Below, piece by piece: positions 15,534-24,507 of a stretch of DNA of 64,000 nucleotides. Origin of the DNA: Saprospiraceae bacterium (GTDB lineage: Bacteria; Bacteroidota; Bacteroidia; Chitinophagales; Saprospiraceae). The stretch spans positions 5,268,501 through 5,332,500 of the forward strand of contig JAWKLJ010000001.1 in the NCBI GenBank assembly GCA_041392805.1, read 5' to 3'. The number at the start of each line of letters is the position of its first letter. Positions within the stretch are counted from its first letter, which is position 1. The notes under the pieces were generated by a model that saw only the letters and a list, made by a program, of their open reading frames with translations, was not told the origin of the DNA and made no database searches. Made by a program: the position numbers and the translations under genes.

Positions 15534-17735
15534 CTATATTTGTTTTTTTACAAGATCATAATAGCGTCCTTTCTTGCTGATTAGATAGTCGTGTGGCCCT
15601 TGCTCGGCAATGCTGCCCTTGTCTACCACCACAATTTTATCGGCAAATTGAATCGTACTCAGCCGATGCGCGATGATAATCACCGTTTTACCTTTAAAAA
15701 AAGCTTTTAGGTTTTCCATGATGGTATATTCATTATCCGCATCGAGCGAATTGGTCGCCTCGTCCATGAAAATAAAATCTGGATCCTTGTAGATAGCCCT
15801 AGCGATGAGCAATCGTTGTTTTTGTCCCATACTCAGGCCTTTTCCATCCCGTCCGATGACCGTATCATAAGCTTGTGGCAGTTCGTTGATAAAGGTGTCG
15901 ATATTCGCAATTTTGCAGGCATAGGCCAATTTGAAGGGGTCCGCTTCTTCCGAAAGGGTAATATTGCTTCGGATGGTATCGTCAAAAATATAGCTCTCTT
16001 GCATGATTACCCCACATTGATTTCTCCAGGCATCAATCTCCAGCTGCTTGAAGTTATGGTCTCCCATGAGAATATCTCCTTGATAATCATAGTAATAGCC
16101 CAAGAGCAATTTTAGCAAGGTCGTCTTTCCACTACCACTGGTTCCCACAATGGCGGTTGTTTTTCCGAAAGGCACCTCCAGGCTAATATCCTTCAGGGTT
16201 TTGTGCTGATGCTGGCCAGGGTGGCTGAAAGACAAATCTCGGATAGTGATGGAAGGCTTTTGTTGCATGGGAATTTGCAGCAGTTGCTGCCCCGTGTAGG
16301 TCTGCTCGTCTTTTTCATTCCAAAATTCATAGATTCGATCAAAACTAATCTTTGCTTCTTGTCCAAAAATAACAGTATTAACCAATTGTTCCATCGGGCT
16401 AATCAGTTGCCCCAAGATGAACTGAATAGACAGGAGGGTACCGAGGGTGATTTCATTGTTTACAATCAAATTAGCGGACATGAAAAGGATCATCAATTGG
16501 GTTAACTCAATGATGAGGATGGTCCCTGTTTCTTGTATTTGATTGACTTTTAAATACTTGAAAGTGTTTTTAAAGGTGTGTACCTGATTGTCTTTCCATT
16601 TATTGAAGGAATAGGCTTCACTATTGTTGATCTTCAGATCGTGCATGCCGCTGATGATCTGGATGAGAATAGACTGGTTTTTCGACAATAAGCCAAAGCG
16701 CTCCTGATCGATGTTCCTTCTGGCCTTTAGGAAAAAGGTAATCCAAACAAAATAAATGACGGTGGCACCAAAAAACAAGCCAAAAAAGATGGGATTGAAC
16801 AGGTAGAGCACCACCGCATATACTAGGATGGAAAGAACGGAAATCAATATCGTCAACAAATTTTGCGTGATAAATTTTTCTATTCTATTGTGATCTCTAA
16901 TGCGTTGCAGAATGTCGCCTATTTTCCGTGTTTCGAAAAAGGGGAGGGGCAGCCGGAAAAGCTTTTGCAAGAAATTGGAAATAAGCGAATAATTGATCCT
17001 AATGCTCAGGTGCAAAACCAGCCAGCCTCGCAAAATATTAAAGAAGGTTTTACTCAAAATAATGACTAACTGCCCAATCAATAAATAGGTGATAAACCTC
17101 AGATCACCTGATGAAATTCCCAGATCGACGACCGATTTGGTCATAAAAGGAAGGACATATTGGAGGGCCGTACTCGCTAGAATACCCAACAGAATGATGG
17201 CAAAAAATAGCCTCAATTCTTTGAGTTTATCTCTGAGAAAACCCCATTTCTTTTGTTCGACTTCTTTTTCACTAATTTGTTGGTGAAAATGAGCTGTTGG
17301 TTGGAGTAAAAGGGCATATGCCTTTTCCTCCTTGTCGGCTTGGCCTTCCTTGAAGAATACATGTTGCTTGATTTGCGCTTCATTGTACCTTCGAATCCCT
17401 TTTGCCGGATCCGCGACGACATATTTGCCGTGGCTGATTTGGAATAAAACGACAAAGTGGTTTTTGTTCCAATACAGGATGCTCGGAAGTGCTTGCTTGA
17501 GCTGTTCAAAACTGCTAAAACTATTCAATTGTACGCCTTCGGCCGTCATGCCTATTGCTTTGGCCGCCCGGCTGATGCCCATTAGGGAGGCGCCTTCCTT
17601 CTCCATTCCCGCATATTTTCTAAGGCGCTGCGGACTGATGGCCTTGCCGTAATAGGCAGCGATCATCCTCAAGCAGGCAATGCCGCAATCCCTTAGGTTA
17701 TTTTGATGGTAAAATGGATATTTGTTCCACAACAT
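15534..17735 (-). CDS. lanT: C39-peptidase ABC transporter, RiPP leader-cleaving exporter (LanT type)
   Basis: 733 residues in three parts. Residues 1-130 are a C39 bacteriocin-processing peptidase with catalytic Cys17 in RDCGIACL, His93 in KNHFVVL and Asp109 in VVADPAKG, all intact. Residues about 170-450 form the six-helix ABC exporter core. The C-terminal nucleotide-binding domain has Walker A GTSGSGKTT, signature LSMGQKQR, Walker B FIFMDEATNSLD and the H-loop IIIAHRLST. Enzymes of this type cut precursor leaders after Gly-Gly and export the mature peptide in one step. The three precursors encoded upstream each carry a suitable Gly-Gly. The gene lies 52 bp after the LanB gene and 16 bp before a one-pass membrane protein. 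All active-site motifs are present, so I expect it to be functional. Confidence 0.95.
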   Translation of the reverse strand: MLWNKYPFYHQNNLRDCGIACLRMIAAYYGKAISPQRLRKYAGMEKEGASLMGISRAAKAIGMTAEGVQLNSFSSFEQLKQALPSILYWNKNHFVVLFQISHGKYVVADPAKGIRRYNEAQIKQHVFFKEGQADKEEKAYALLLQPTAHFHQQISEKEVEQKKWGFLRDKLKELRLFFAIILLGILASTALQYVLPFMTKSVVDLGISSGDLRFITYLLIGQLVIILSKTFFNILRGWLVLHLSIRINYSLISNFLQKLFRLPLPFFETRKIGDILQRIRDHNRIEKFITQNLLTILISVLSILVYAVVLYLFNPIFFGLFFGATVIYFVWITFFLKARRNIDQERFGLLSKNQSILIQIISGMHDLKINNSEAYSFNKWKDNQVHTFKNTFKYLKVNQIQETGTILIIELTQLMILFMSANLIVNNEITLGTLLSIQFILGQLISPMEQLVNTVIFGQEAKISFDRIYEFWNEKDEQTYTGQQLLQIPMQQKPSITIRDLSFSHPGQHQHKTLKDISLEVPFGKTTAIVGTSGSGKTTLLKLLLGYYYDYQGDILMGDHNFKQLEIDAWRNQCGVIMQESYIFDDTIRSNITLSEEADPFKLAYACKIANIDTFINELPQAYDTVIGRDGKGLSMGQKQRLLIARAIYKDPDFIFMDEATNSLDADNEYTIMENLKAFFKGKTVIIIAHRLSTIQFADKIVVVDKGSIAEQGPHDYLISKKGRYYDLVKKQI

Positions 17736-17787
17736 GGCGCTTCAATTTTCCGTCAAACTACTTTGACAATTTTGGAAGAAAAAAATA

Positions 17788-20700
17788 TCAGAGAACCAGC
17801 TCTTCATTCAATGGTGTTTTGGCGACATCTTGCTTGAGTTGGTCCAACAATTCCTGCGGCCGGCTATAATGGCGCTCTAGCAAGAAAAAGAGCACATACT
17901 CGTGCAACTTGTTTTTGGAGCGGACAAAACGAAGAACAGACATATGGATAAAGCTGCGGAGCAAATCCATTTTTTGATCAAATGGAACCGACTGAAAATG
18001 AACCTGATAGATATTCCTTAGATTGCTTTTGAAATCTCGAAGTAGTTGATCCATCTGTGGCCAATGCACAAAATTAGCCTGGTTGTTACAGAGTAAGTGG
18101 TCTACCTGTTCCTGGTGGTTTTTATATTTTACAGCTAGCTTGCGCTTCTGCATTTTATTGGCATGGAAGAGCTGCGAGAAAGTCAATTTCCTTTCCGAAA
18201 GGAAATCCCTTTTATTCTCAGCGCTTAATTCAAAAACATCCAGGTAAGTGTCCATGAGTTTGAGTGACAGGAGCCAACTTTTTTCGTATTCTACATTTCC
18301 CTCCAACAGCTGAAGCAATTGCATACAGCTATGACTATCGATATTAAAAATGCTTTCAGCGGCATCTATCAGGGCCATGCCATAGCGTTCCAATTCTCTT
18401 TGGTAAGTATCGATACTGATTCGCCAAATGTTTTTAGACGCAATGTCTGCCTCGAAAAAGTCATTAAAGCACTGGATAATGCGATCGATACTCTTCCTGC
18501 CATTTAGCTTGAAACGCAAGCGAAGATGAAAGGCAGGGTCTGCATAACGGATATAGAAAAAGGATTCAATAAGATTTTGTTCCTGCAATAAGGCCAAAAG
18601 ATCGGGCAATTGCTCTTTCACAATTTTATCGCAAATATTAATGCCCGCATAGAGTTTGAAGTAGAGCCAGTCGTGGGAAGGAACAATTTTCCTTTTTAAA
18701 TCCGGACCGGCAATAGGCGGAATTTCAAACCTTGTAGTCTGGTCATTTTTGTTCTGCAAATACGCATTGCGAAAGGGTACCATTAATTCGTGAAAATACC
18801 CGCCTTGTTCATTTTTGATCAGAAAATCTTTCCCCTGCTCATAGATACATTCCTGCAACTGAATGAAATTACTTTTGGTCAGAACATCGGCCAATACCAA
18901 TAAGGCACCCCGATTATTGATATCCAGGTAAAGCGGAGAATCATTTTGGTTGAGAAAAAAGACGGATGGGAGCTGGTGCTCCTTAAAGTATTGCCTAACC
19001 TTTTCCGCATACTGGTCAAAAGGAAATATTTTGAACTTCTTGAGTTCGTGTGCATCCACCACCCAACTGGCGGTTCGGAGGACAAAATTTTTATATTGAA
19101 ACCGGGGAATATATTGCACAAGGGAAGGGATACTTCCGAGGTTCATTACAAATTCATAAAAGCCATTGGGCTGTTCTTCCTGCATGGCTGCCAAGAACTT
19201 GTACAATGGCAGCGAATTGAATCGATAATTGTGGGCATTGGACAAGCGTGGCACGATTTCCTTACCCAGTTCCTTTGAATACAACACGATACTGTTGCGG
19301 ACAATCCCTACATAAATGTCCCTGATATCGATCAGCCCTTCTTCCGTTGAATTCGACTTGGTTACATAACCTATTTCATAAGCATGGTTTTTGGACCGCT
19401 GGGTGATATTAACCGACCTGGAATCGGCCAAATGATTGATCTCCGCTACGATTCTGTCTTTGAAAGAGTCCGATTCGAAAGTGGAAAGATCCTTCACTAA
19501 TTGGTCAAATTCGGTATTGAAATAACCAAACCTACCTATCATAGCCGTAGCGGAATCCTTCCCACTTTCATGAAAATAAATGAGTGGGTGATCCTTGTCT
19601 TCTTGGGGAATAACACTTACGACAGCATTAAACGTAGGAGGGAAAAGCTCAGGGTGATAACTAAAATGTTCTACATCTTGATCCGTCAAATGAATGACTC
19701 CTTGGTTGTTTTTAGTAGCATGTAGTATTTTTTGAAACAGGAAAGAGTGGTGATTAAAATCCCAAGGGATGCTCGTAGCCCCCTTTGGTCGCCCCGGCGG
19801 AACGGGTATGTCATCCACCAAGGCAGAATACCCGAATTGCTCTACCCCTAAGTTGGCAAAACCAATGCCATATTCCGGGTCCAGCGCTTCTACCAATGGA
19901 ACCATCTGGTCTTCATATCTTTCACTGAACTTGTTTTGAAATTGCAGTAGCTCTTTATTGGGATAAACACTGCAAAAACGGGCAAAACATTTAATTCCTT
20001 CTCTGACTTGTTGGACCAAATTACTTGACAAAACTGCCTTTTCGGCAACCAACTCGCTATCTACTTGCAGGAAATACTTTGTGCTAGGGCCTTGACTGTC
20101 ACTAATCATTTGCTCGACAGCCTGAAAATGGGCAACATTGTTTTCGACACCTATGGACTCGAATTGTTGCGTGATTTGGGTCAGGTAATACTGGTAGCGT
20201 TTAATGGTTTGCTGTACCTCGATCTCAGCTTCATTGGCTGCTGGCTGGCTAAGAATCCGCTCAAAAACCTGGAATAATTGGGTTTGATAATCATCGCCTA
20301 CGACTTTAGGCTCCAACTCACTGATGAGGATTTTGGCCTCTACCAATTCAAGGGTAAAGGCTTCTGCGTCGGCTAGGGAAATTTCCTCATCTACCAGGCT
20401 TAGGGCTAAGTCTACCAGCGACTTCCCGTATTTGGCAGCAACGAGCAATTGATCAATGTAGGGCGAATTGGAAAAAGCGGAAAGGTTGTAATGGCGAACC
20501 CCATTGGCATCCGAAAATTCTACATAACGACATTTATCACCAATTTCGTAAATCGTATTATTGGGATAATAAAGTAATTGTCTTTGGATCACCGGATTGC
20601 GGGCAAATGCGGTGGTAAATTCGATGAGATAAGTGGCATCCAATCGTGCTCGACGCCGGTAGTTTTGCTGCCCCTTTATTTCAATATTGGAAGCCGCCTC

Positions 20701-21021
20701 TTTGATATCGCCTATCCCACAACCCGCAAATAGGCCAAAAGGAGTGCTTCTGGAAGCCATTCTATTTAAGTACTTTAAAGCGGAAGCCCGAAATCGAACC
20801 AGCTTTTTGATCGCATCCTGGCCATTATAATCACCTGCCAGAAAACGGTGAACCTCTTCGTGGAAATGGGCGGAAGCGATGTAAATAGCCTCTTGTATTT
20901 CCGCTCTTTGCAGTACCGTGCGGAGATAATCGTCCACTGTTTCAAAATTTTCAATGGACTGGAAGACCTCAATCGGTAGTAAGGGGGCGCGGAAGATGAA
21001 TTTATCGAAATACTTAATCAT
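17788..21021 (-). CDS. lanB: Full-length LanB lantibiotic dehydratase
   Basis: 1077 residues, the usual size of a complete class I dehydratase. The N-terminal lantibiotic-dehydratase domain holds the hallmark MASRSTPFGLFAGCGIGDI near residue 85-105. The C-terminal region from about residue 790 is the SpaB-C / thiopeptide-type bacteriocin biosynthesis domain (SHDWLYFKLYAGINICDKIV, FFYIRYADPAFHLRLRFKL). By family knowledge the N-terminal part glutamylates Ser/Thr of the precursor core using glutamyl-tRNA and the C-terminal part eliminates glutamate, giving Dha/Dhb. Both parts being present in one chain sets it apart from split-LanB loci such as the one described for pinensins. The gene follows the flavin oxidoreductase by 114 bp and precedes the C39 exporter by 52 bp. 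Confidence 0.95.
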   Translation of the reverse strand: MIKYFDKFIFRAPLLPIEVFQSIENFETVDDYLRTVLQRAEIQEAIYIASAHFHEEVHRFLAGDYNGQDAIKKLVRFRASALKYLNRMASRSTPFGLFAGCGIGDIKEAASNIEIKGQQNYRRRARLDATYLIEFTTAFARNPVIQRQLLYYPNNTIYEIGDKCRYVEFSDANGVRHYNLSAFSNSPYIDQLLVAAKYGKSLVDLALSLVDEEISLADAEAFTLELVEAKILISELEPKVVGDDYQTQLFQVFERILSQPAANEAEIEVQQTIKRYQYYLTQITQQFESIGVENNVAHFQAVEQMISDSQGPSTKYFLQVDSELVAEKAVLSSNLVQQVREGIKCFARFCSVYPNKELLQFQNKFSERYEDQMVPLVEALDPEYGIGFANLGVEQFGYSALVDDIPVPPGRPKGATSIPWDFNHHSFLFQKILHATKNNQGVIHLTDQDVEHFSYHPELFPPTFNAVVSVIPQEDKDHPLIYFHESGKDSATAMIGRFGYFNTEFDQLVKDLSTFESDSFKDRIVAEINHLADSRSVNITQRSKNHAYEIGYVTKSNSTEEGLIDIRDIYVGIVRNSIVLYSKELGKEIVPRLSNAHNYRFNSLPLYKFLAAMQEEQPNGFYEFVMNLGSIPSLVQYIPRFQYKNFVLRTASWVVDAHELKKFKIFPFDQYAEKVRQYFKEHQLPSVFFLNQNDSPLYLDINNRGALLVLADVLTKSNFIQLQECIYEQGKDFLIKNEQGGYFHELMVPFRNAYLQNKNDQTTRFEIPPIAGPDLKRKIVPSHDWLYFKLYAGINICDKIVKEQLPDLLALLQEQNLIESFFYIRYADPAFHLRLRFKLNGRKSIDRIIQCFNDFFEADIASKNIWRISIDTYQRELERYGMALIDAAESIFNIDSHSCMQLLQLLEGNVEYEKSWLLSLKLMDTYLDVFELSAENKRDFLSERKLTFSQLFHANKMQKRKLAVKYKNHQEQVDHLLCNNQANFVHWPQMDQLLRDFKSNLRNIYQVHFQSVPFDQKMDLLRSFIHMSVLRFVRSKNKLHEYVLFFLLERHYSRPQELLDQLKQDVAKTPLNEELVL

Positions 21022-21135
21022 GTTGAATAGCTTTTTAGCCTATGCTAGCAGTCAACAAGACCGCCGGCATGGACTCCGGTTAATCAATAGGTCCCAACCG
21101 CCTAAGGTGGTGAAAGACAGCTGTGAAAACAGGCT

Positions 21136-22104
21136 CTAATACAAGTCGAGCGCAACTTCAGGCTGGATAGTTGACTTCAATTCAAATTTCTCACTTAGCA
21201 AATGCAGGCTTTCTATTTTATCTTCATTGCGTAGCGTACTATCCAGGAAGACAAACTCGTGAATTCCCAGTGTTTCGGCATAATAATGGATCCGATCATA
21301 GAATTGATCAGGTGTACCCACAATTCCATTGTGTAAATACCTGAAACCGCTCGCGCCCAGGGTGAATTCCTCGGCCAGGGCGATGGCCTTGGAGGCTTTG
21401 CGTTGGCAGGTTCCTATGAAAGCGAGGACGATCTGTGGGGATCTGCCATAGGTGTCTTCGTAGGTTGTTCTGTATTGCTGGATGCTTTCCTTTGTGTCAG
21501 AAAGGATGCTGTCTGGGCTATGAAAAATAGATTTGGCAATATTGAGTTGAAGGTCAATCGCTTGCTGGGCGCGTTTGAAAGAGGAGCTTAACAGAAACAA
21601 ATTGGGGGTATCTCCTCTGAAAGGGGGGATAACGATCTTCTCTTTTTCTGCCACCGCTATCTCCTGATGGAAGTACTGGCTGATGCGGGCAATGTTTTCA
21701 AAGTATTGCATGGGCGGCTCCGAAAAGCTGCGCTGCAACAACTCCTGACCTATGTTTCGGGGTGGTGTGCCGGCCGCATAGCCCAAATCGCAGCGATCGG
21801 GGAAGAGATTAGCCAACATCTTGAAATTACAGGCAACCTCGTAAGGAGAATAATAATTGATCAAGATGCCTGCCATGCCAACATTGATGTGTTGGGTGCT
21901 TTGTAATAAAATGGGCAGAAGGACCTGAGGCGTAGACCAACTGCTGGTAGCTATAAAGTTGTGGTGTTCGCCCAACCAAAACCTGGAGAACCCCAATTCA
22001 TCTGCTTTTACGGCGTAATCTATCACATCTAGGATGGTTCCCATGCTACTCCATTGGGTATCTCTAAAGCCAAATTCTAGAATGCCAATTTTAATGTTAC
22101 TCAT
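21136..22104 (-). CDS. Luciferase-like (LLM class) flavin-dependent oxidoreductase in the RiPP locus
   Basis: 322 residues of the bacterial luciferase-like monooxygenase fold: MSNIKIGILEFGFR at the first strand, ADELGFSRFWLGEHHNF (the conserved EHH), INVGMAGILINYYSPYEVACNF and FPDRCDLGYAAGTPP. It looks closest to the MsnO8-type luciferase family. The gene starts 10 bp after the LanC stop and precedes LanB, so it belongs to the biosynthetic operon. LLM-fold reductases called LanJ-C, such as the one in lexapeptide biosynthesis, reduce dehydroamino acids to D-residues; an equivalent role here is an inference from context. Other oxidative tailoring is possible. The cofactor (FMN or F420) cannot be told; F420 is not usual in this phylum. 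Confidence 0.9.
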   Translation of the reverse strand: MSNIKIGILEFGFRDTQWSSMGTILDVIDYAVKADELGFSRFWLGEHHNFIATSSWSTPQVLLPILLQSTQHINVGMAGILINYYSPYEVACNFKMLANLFPDRCDLGYAAGTPPRNIGQELLQRSFSEPPMQYFENIARISQYFHQEIAVAEKEKIVIPPFRGDTPNLFLLSSSFKRAQQAIDLQLNIAKSIFHSPDSILSDTKESIQQYRTTYEDTYGRSPQIVLAFIGTCQRKASKAIALAEEFTLGASGFRYLHNGIVGTPDQFYDRIHYYAETLGIHEFVFLDSTLRNEDKIESLHLLSEKFELKSTIQPEVALDLY

Positions 22105-22114
22105 GATCGTAGGT

Positions 22115-23323
22115 TTAAAGGTTCAATAAAAGCAGTTCCTTGAAGGGCAAGGGAGCGCCTTGCTGGTGAGCCAATAGGACCAAAGCCAATCCGGCGTAAC
22201 CCTCCAACACAGAAAGGGCAAATCGATCTTCTTCTTTGATGTGAACGACCTCCAGTATTTCATTCGTTCTATCTATCCAATAGTTGTGTGCCGCTTGGAA
22301 AGCACTTATTTGGGTTTTGGCAAATAATACCTGGTAGATATAGGCGAGGCCCGATGATCCATGGCAGAAAAAAGGATTCCATTCTACTTTGCTTTCATAT
22401 GGTGTTTGACGTTTTGTTGTTTTCAAGGCTAAGTCCAACCCTTTTTGATAGGTAGCTTGGTCGGCTAATACTTCCCCTATTTTCAAGAGGGCCAAGGCGA
22501 CATCCAGGTCTCCATAACACCAGGCGAGGCGGGTGTCAAAGGCTTCTTCTAATTCGGCCCCTTCTAGGATAGTCGACTCTACCTGATAGCAGGGAAAATA
22601 AGTCGGATAATCCCCAGGTCCTGGTTCTCTCTCAAGTGTCAATAGGTAATCAACACCTCCTCGTAGTATAGCCTCTGTTTCTGCTGTTGCCCAACCTCGC
22701 TGGTGAGCTTCGGCTAAAATCAGCAGGTGCCCCGAAAGGCCATGTGCCAAGCCCAGGTTGTATTCTTCCGCCTGTTGATCCAGGATAACACTATTGAACA
22801 CCCGGATTCCGCGCTCATCTCGTTTTAGCACGGATTGGTATTTTTTAAAAATTTGACCTAGAAATTGCTCCGTTTCGGGCTCTTCCAATCTGAAAATATA
22901 ATGATAAAACACGCCGAGAGGGCCATGTAGAAAATCTGTGTTTTGTTTTTCAAAATCCGCCATCGCGCCTTTTAATAACAACTCATTGAAAGGGGCAAAG
23001 CTTGCGGCCACTTCATTCGGGTAAAAACCAAATTCATTTAAATGGCGAAAAACACTGATCACGCCAGCCATTCCACTGCAATAGGAGTGAAAAGATTTCA
23101 ATTGGAAAGTATAAGACTCCAGTCTTTGGGTGATTGTAGTTACTAATTGCCGGGCTTTGCTGGTGAATTTGGCATCTACATAGCGGCCCAGGTAAAAGCA
23201 GGCCAAAGCTGCACCTGATAAACCATTGAGGAAAGAAATATCGAAGTTGTTCCCTTTTTCTGCTATGATTTTTTCAAAGGTACCTAGCACGGTTTCCAGC
23301 TTGTTCTCGGTGGCGATCATCAT
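22115..23323 (-). CDS. lanC: LanC-type lanthionine cyclase with intact zinc site
   Basis: 402 residues from the ATG at 23323; the frame opens 14 codons further up, but that start would overlap the preceding gene, while tandem ATGs at 23320-23323 lie just behind its stop. The alpha/alpha toroid repeats carry GxxG-type motifs (LNGLSGAALACF, SGMAGVISVF, HGPLGVFYH, LGLAHGLSGHLL, CHGSSGLAYIY, EGYAGLALVL). The zinc ligands are present: Cys269 in AWCYGD, and Cys320-His321 in FFCHGSSG. His194 in GLAHG matches the proposed acid/base residue of NisC. It should add Cys thiols to Dha/Dhb of the precursor core to make (methyl)lanthionine rings. It sits between the zinc-less paralogue and the flavin enzyme gene. 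Confidence 0.93.
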   Translation of the reverse strand: MMIATENKLETVLGTFEKIIAEKGNNFDISFLNGLSGAALACFYLGRYVDAKFTSKARQLVTTITQRLESYTFQLKSFHSYCSGMAGVISVFRHLNEFGFYPNEVAASFAPFNELLLKGAMADFEKQNTDFLHGPLGVFYHYIFRLEEPETEQFLGQIFKKYQSVLKRDERGIRVFNSVILDQQAEEYNLGLAHGLSGHLLILAEAHQRGWATAETEAILRGGVDYLLTLEREPGPGDYPTYFPCYQVESTILEGAELEEAFDTRLAWCYGDLDVALALLKIGEVLADQATYQKGLDLALKTTKRQTPYESKVEWNPFFCHGSSGLAYIYQVLFAKTQISAFQAAHNYWIDRTNEILEVVHIKEEDRFALSVLEGYAGLALVLLAHQQGAPLPFKELLLLNL

Positions 23324-23324
23324 A

Positions 23325-24491
23325 TTAAGTGAAATAAAACAAGTGATTAAAATCAAATTTCCCACACTCCTTTGCCATGATGGCTATCAGGCTTCCGGTT
23401 AATCCTTCCAGCAAGGAACTCTGCTGCATGGCAGGATAGTCAAAATCGTCAAAGGGTGTCAAGTCCCCTGGCTCCATTTGGCGGAGCGCTTTCTCTAATG
23501 TAAGGTACCAGTACTCGGAGGTATCCAGGAAGCTTACCTCCCCCGTTTGCTGGTACAACCATTGAAAACATAGAGCAGGACCAGCCTTGCCGTATAGTAA
23601 GTTATGGTGCTTAATACCTGTGGCAGCGAATGATTTCCGTTGCGCACATTGCTCGAACCAATTGATCACCTGCTGATAAAGCGCTTGATCTTCCAAGGCT
23701 TGAGCGGCCCGCAGCAGACCGTAAAGGGTGCCGAGGTCTCCATAAGCCAGCCCCATTCGGGTAAAATCGGTTGATCCTACCGTATTCGGGAAAAGCTGTC
23801 CCAATGGATCCTGCCCTAATTTATGGCCTAAGACAAACTGGCTAATGCCTTTCAGAAGGTGTAAACAGGTGCTTTTTCGGATGCCTGCCTCAAATGCTTT
23901 GGCTAGAAAGACCAAAAAGAAAGCCTGACCGTGGGTAATGCCCAGGTGAATGCCTGGCATTTGCTTATTTTCTACATAAAAATGGCCTTTCCTGGGTACT
24001 TTAATCGTCGCTTGTAAATAATCGATGAAATACTCGATTTCCTTATAAAAAATAGCAGGGTAATGCAGGAAGTAAAAAGCTTGGTTAAAAGCGCCTACAT
24101 AAGGATCTACCCAATGATGGTCTAATAAGGATTTAGCGTAGGGAACCAAAGAAGTATCCAGTTGTTCCAGCAAATCTTCCAGCTCATATGGCGTATCGAC
24201 GGCAGCCCCATACTTTCGAACAAAAAAGGCTGTTTCGGTCAACTCGATAAACAAACTCGTGCGGTTTTCGCTCTTTTGCAAAACCTCCAGCATGGCATCA
24301 AAATATTGGCGGCATTGATCGAGTGCAGTGGGGTCTGCCTGGTGCCAATACTTATACAGCTGAAAAAGTGTTGCTCCACCCAGGCCAAACCCGACATCTG
24401 CCCGATTTATCTTCGGCAAATGGTTTTGCAGGTAGCTGCTATTGATCTCGATCAGCCTTTGCATTGATGATAGCTTGGAGGTAAGTGCCAT
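23325..24491 (-). CDS. LanC-like protein lacking all three zinc ligands
   Basis: 388 residues from the ATG at 24491, 16 bp after the barrel gene's stop; a GTG at 24530 would overlap that gene. The toroid fold is recognisable (VGFGLGGATLF, LGITHGQAFFLVFL, MGLAYGDLGTLYGLL, LLYGKAGPALCFQWL, LLEGLTGSLIAIM) and aligns with the LanC encoded next door. At the zinc positions the Cys of WCYGD is Ala (GLAYGD, residue 249) and the Cys-His pair of CHG is Leu-Tyr (LLYG, residues 299-300). His187 of THG is kept. It should not bind zinc or activate Cys thiols in the usual way. It may pair with the active LanC, bind the leader or core, or act in immunity. The stop lies one base before the LanC start, implying matched expression. 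Confidence 0.88.
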   Translation of the reverse strand: MALTSKLSSMQRLIEINSSYLQNHLPKINRADVGFGLGGATLFQLYKYWHQADPTALDQCRQYFDAMLEVLQKSENRTSLFIELTETAFFVRKYGAAVDTPYELEDLLEQLDTSLVPYAKSLLDHHWVDPYVGAFNQAFYFLHYPAIFYKEIEYFIDYLQATIKVPRKGHFYVENKQMPGIHLGITHGQAFFLVFLAKAFEAGIRKSTCLHLLKGISQFVLGHKLGQDPLGQLFPNTVGSTDFTRMGLAYGDLGTLYGLLRAAQALEDQALYQQVINWFEQCAQRKSFAATGIKHHNLLYGKAGPALCFQWLYQQTGEVSFLDTSEYWYLTLEKALRQMEPGDLTPFDDFDYPAMQQSSLLEGLTGSLIAIMAKECGKFDFNHLFYFT

Positions 24492-24507
24492 GTTGATTCT
24501 ATTTAAC

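Noticed and set aside
21022..21135. Extra precursor peptide in the gap between LanB and the flavin enzyme
   Set aside because: No Gly-Gly leader, KKLSL-like motif or Cys-rich end is found in any frame of these 114 bp.
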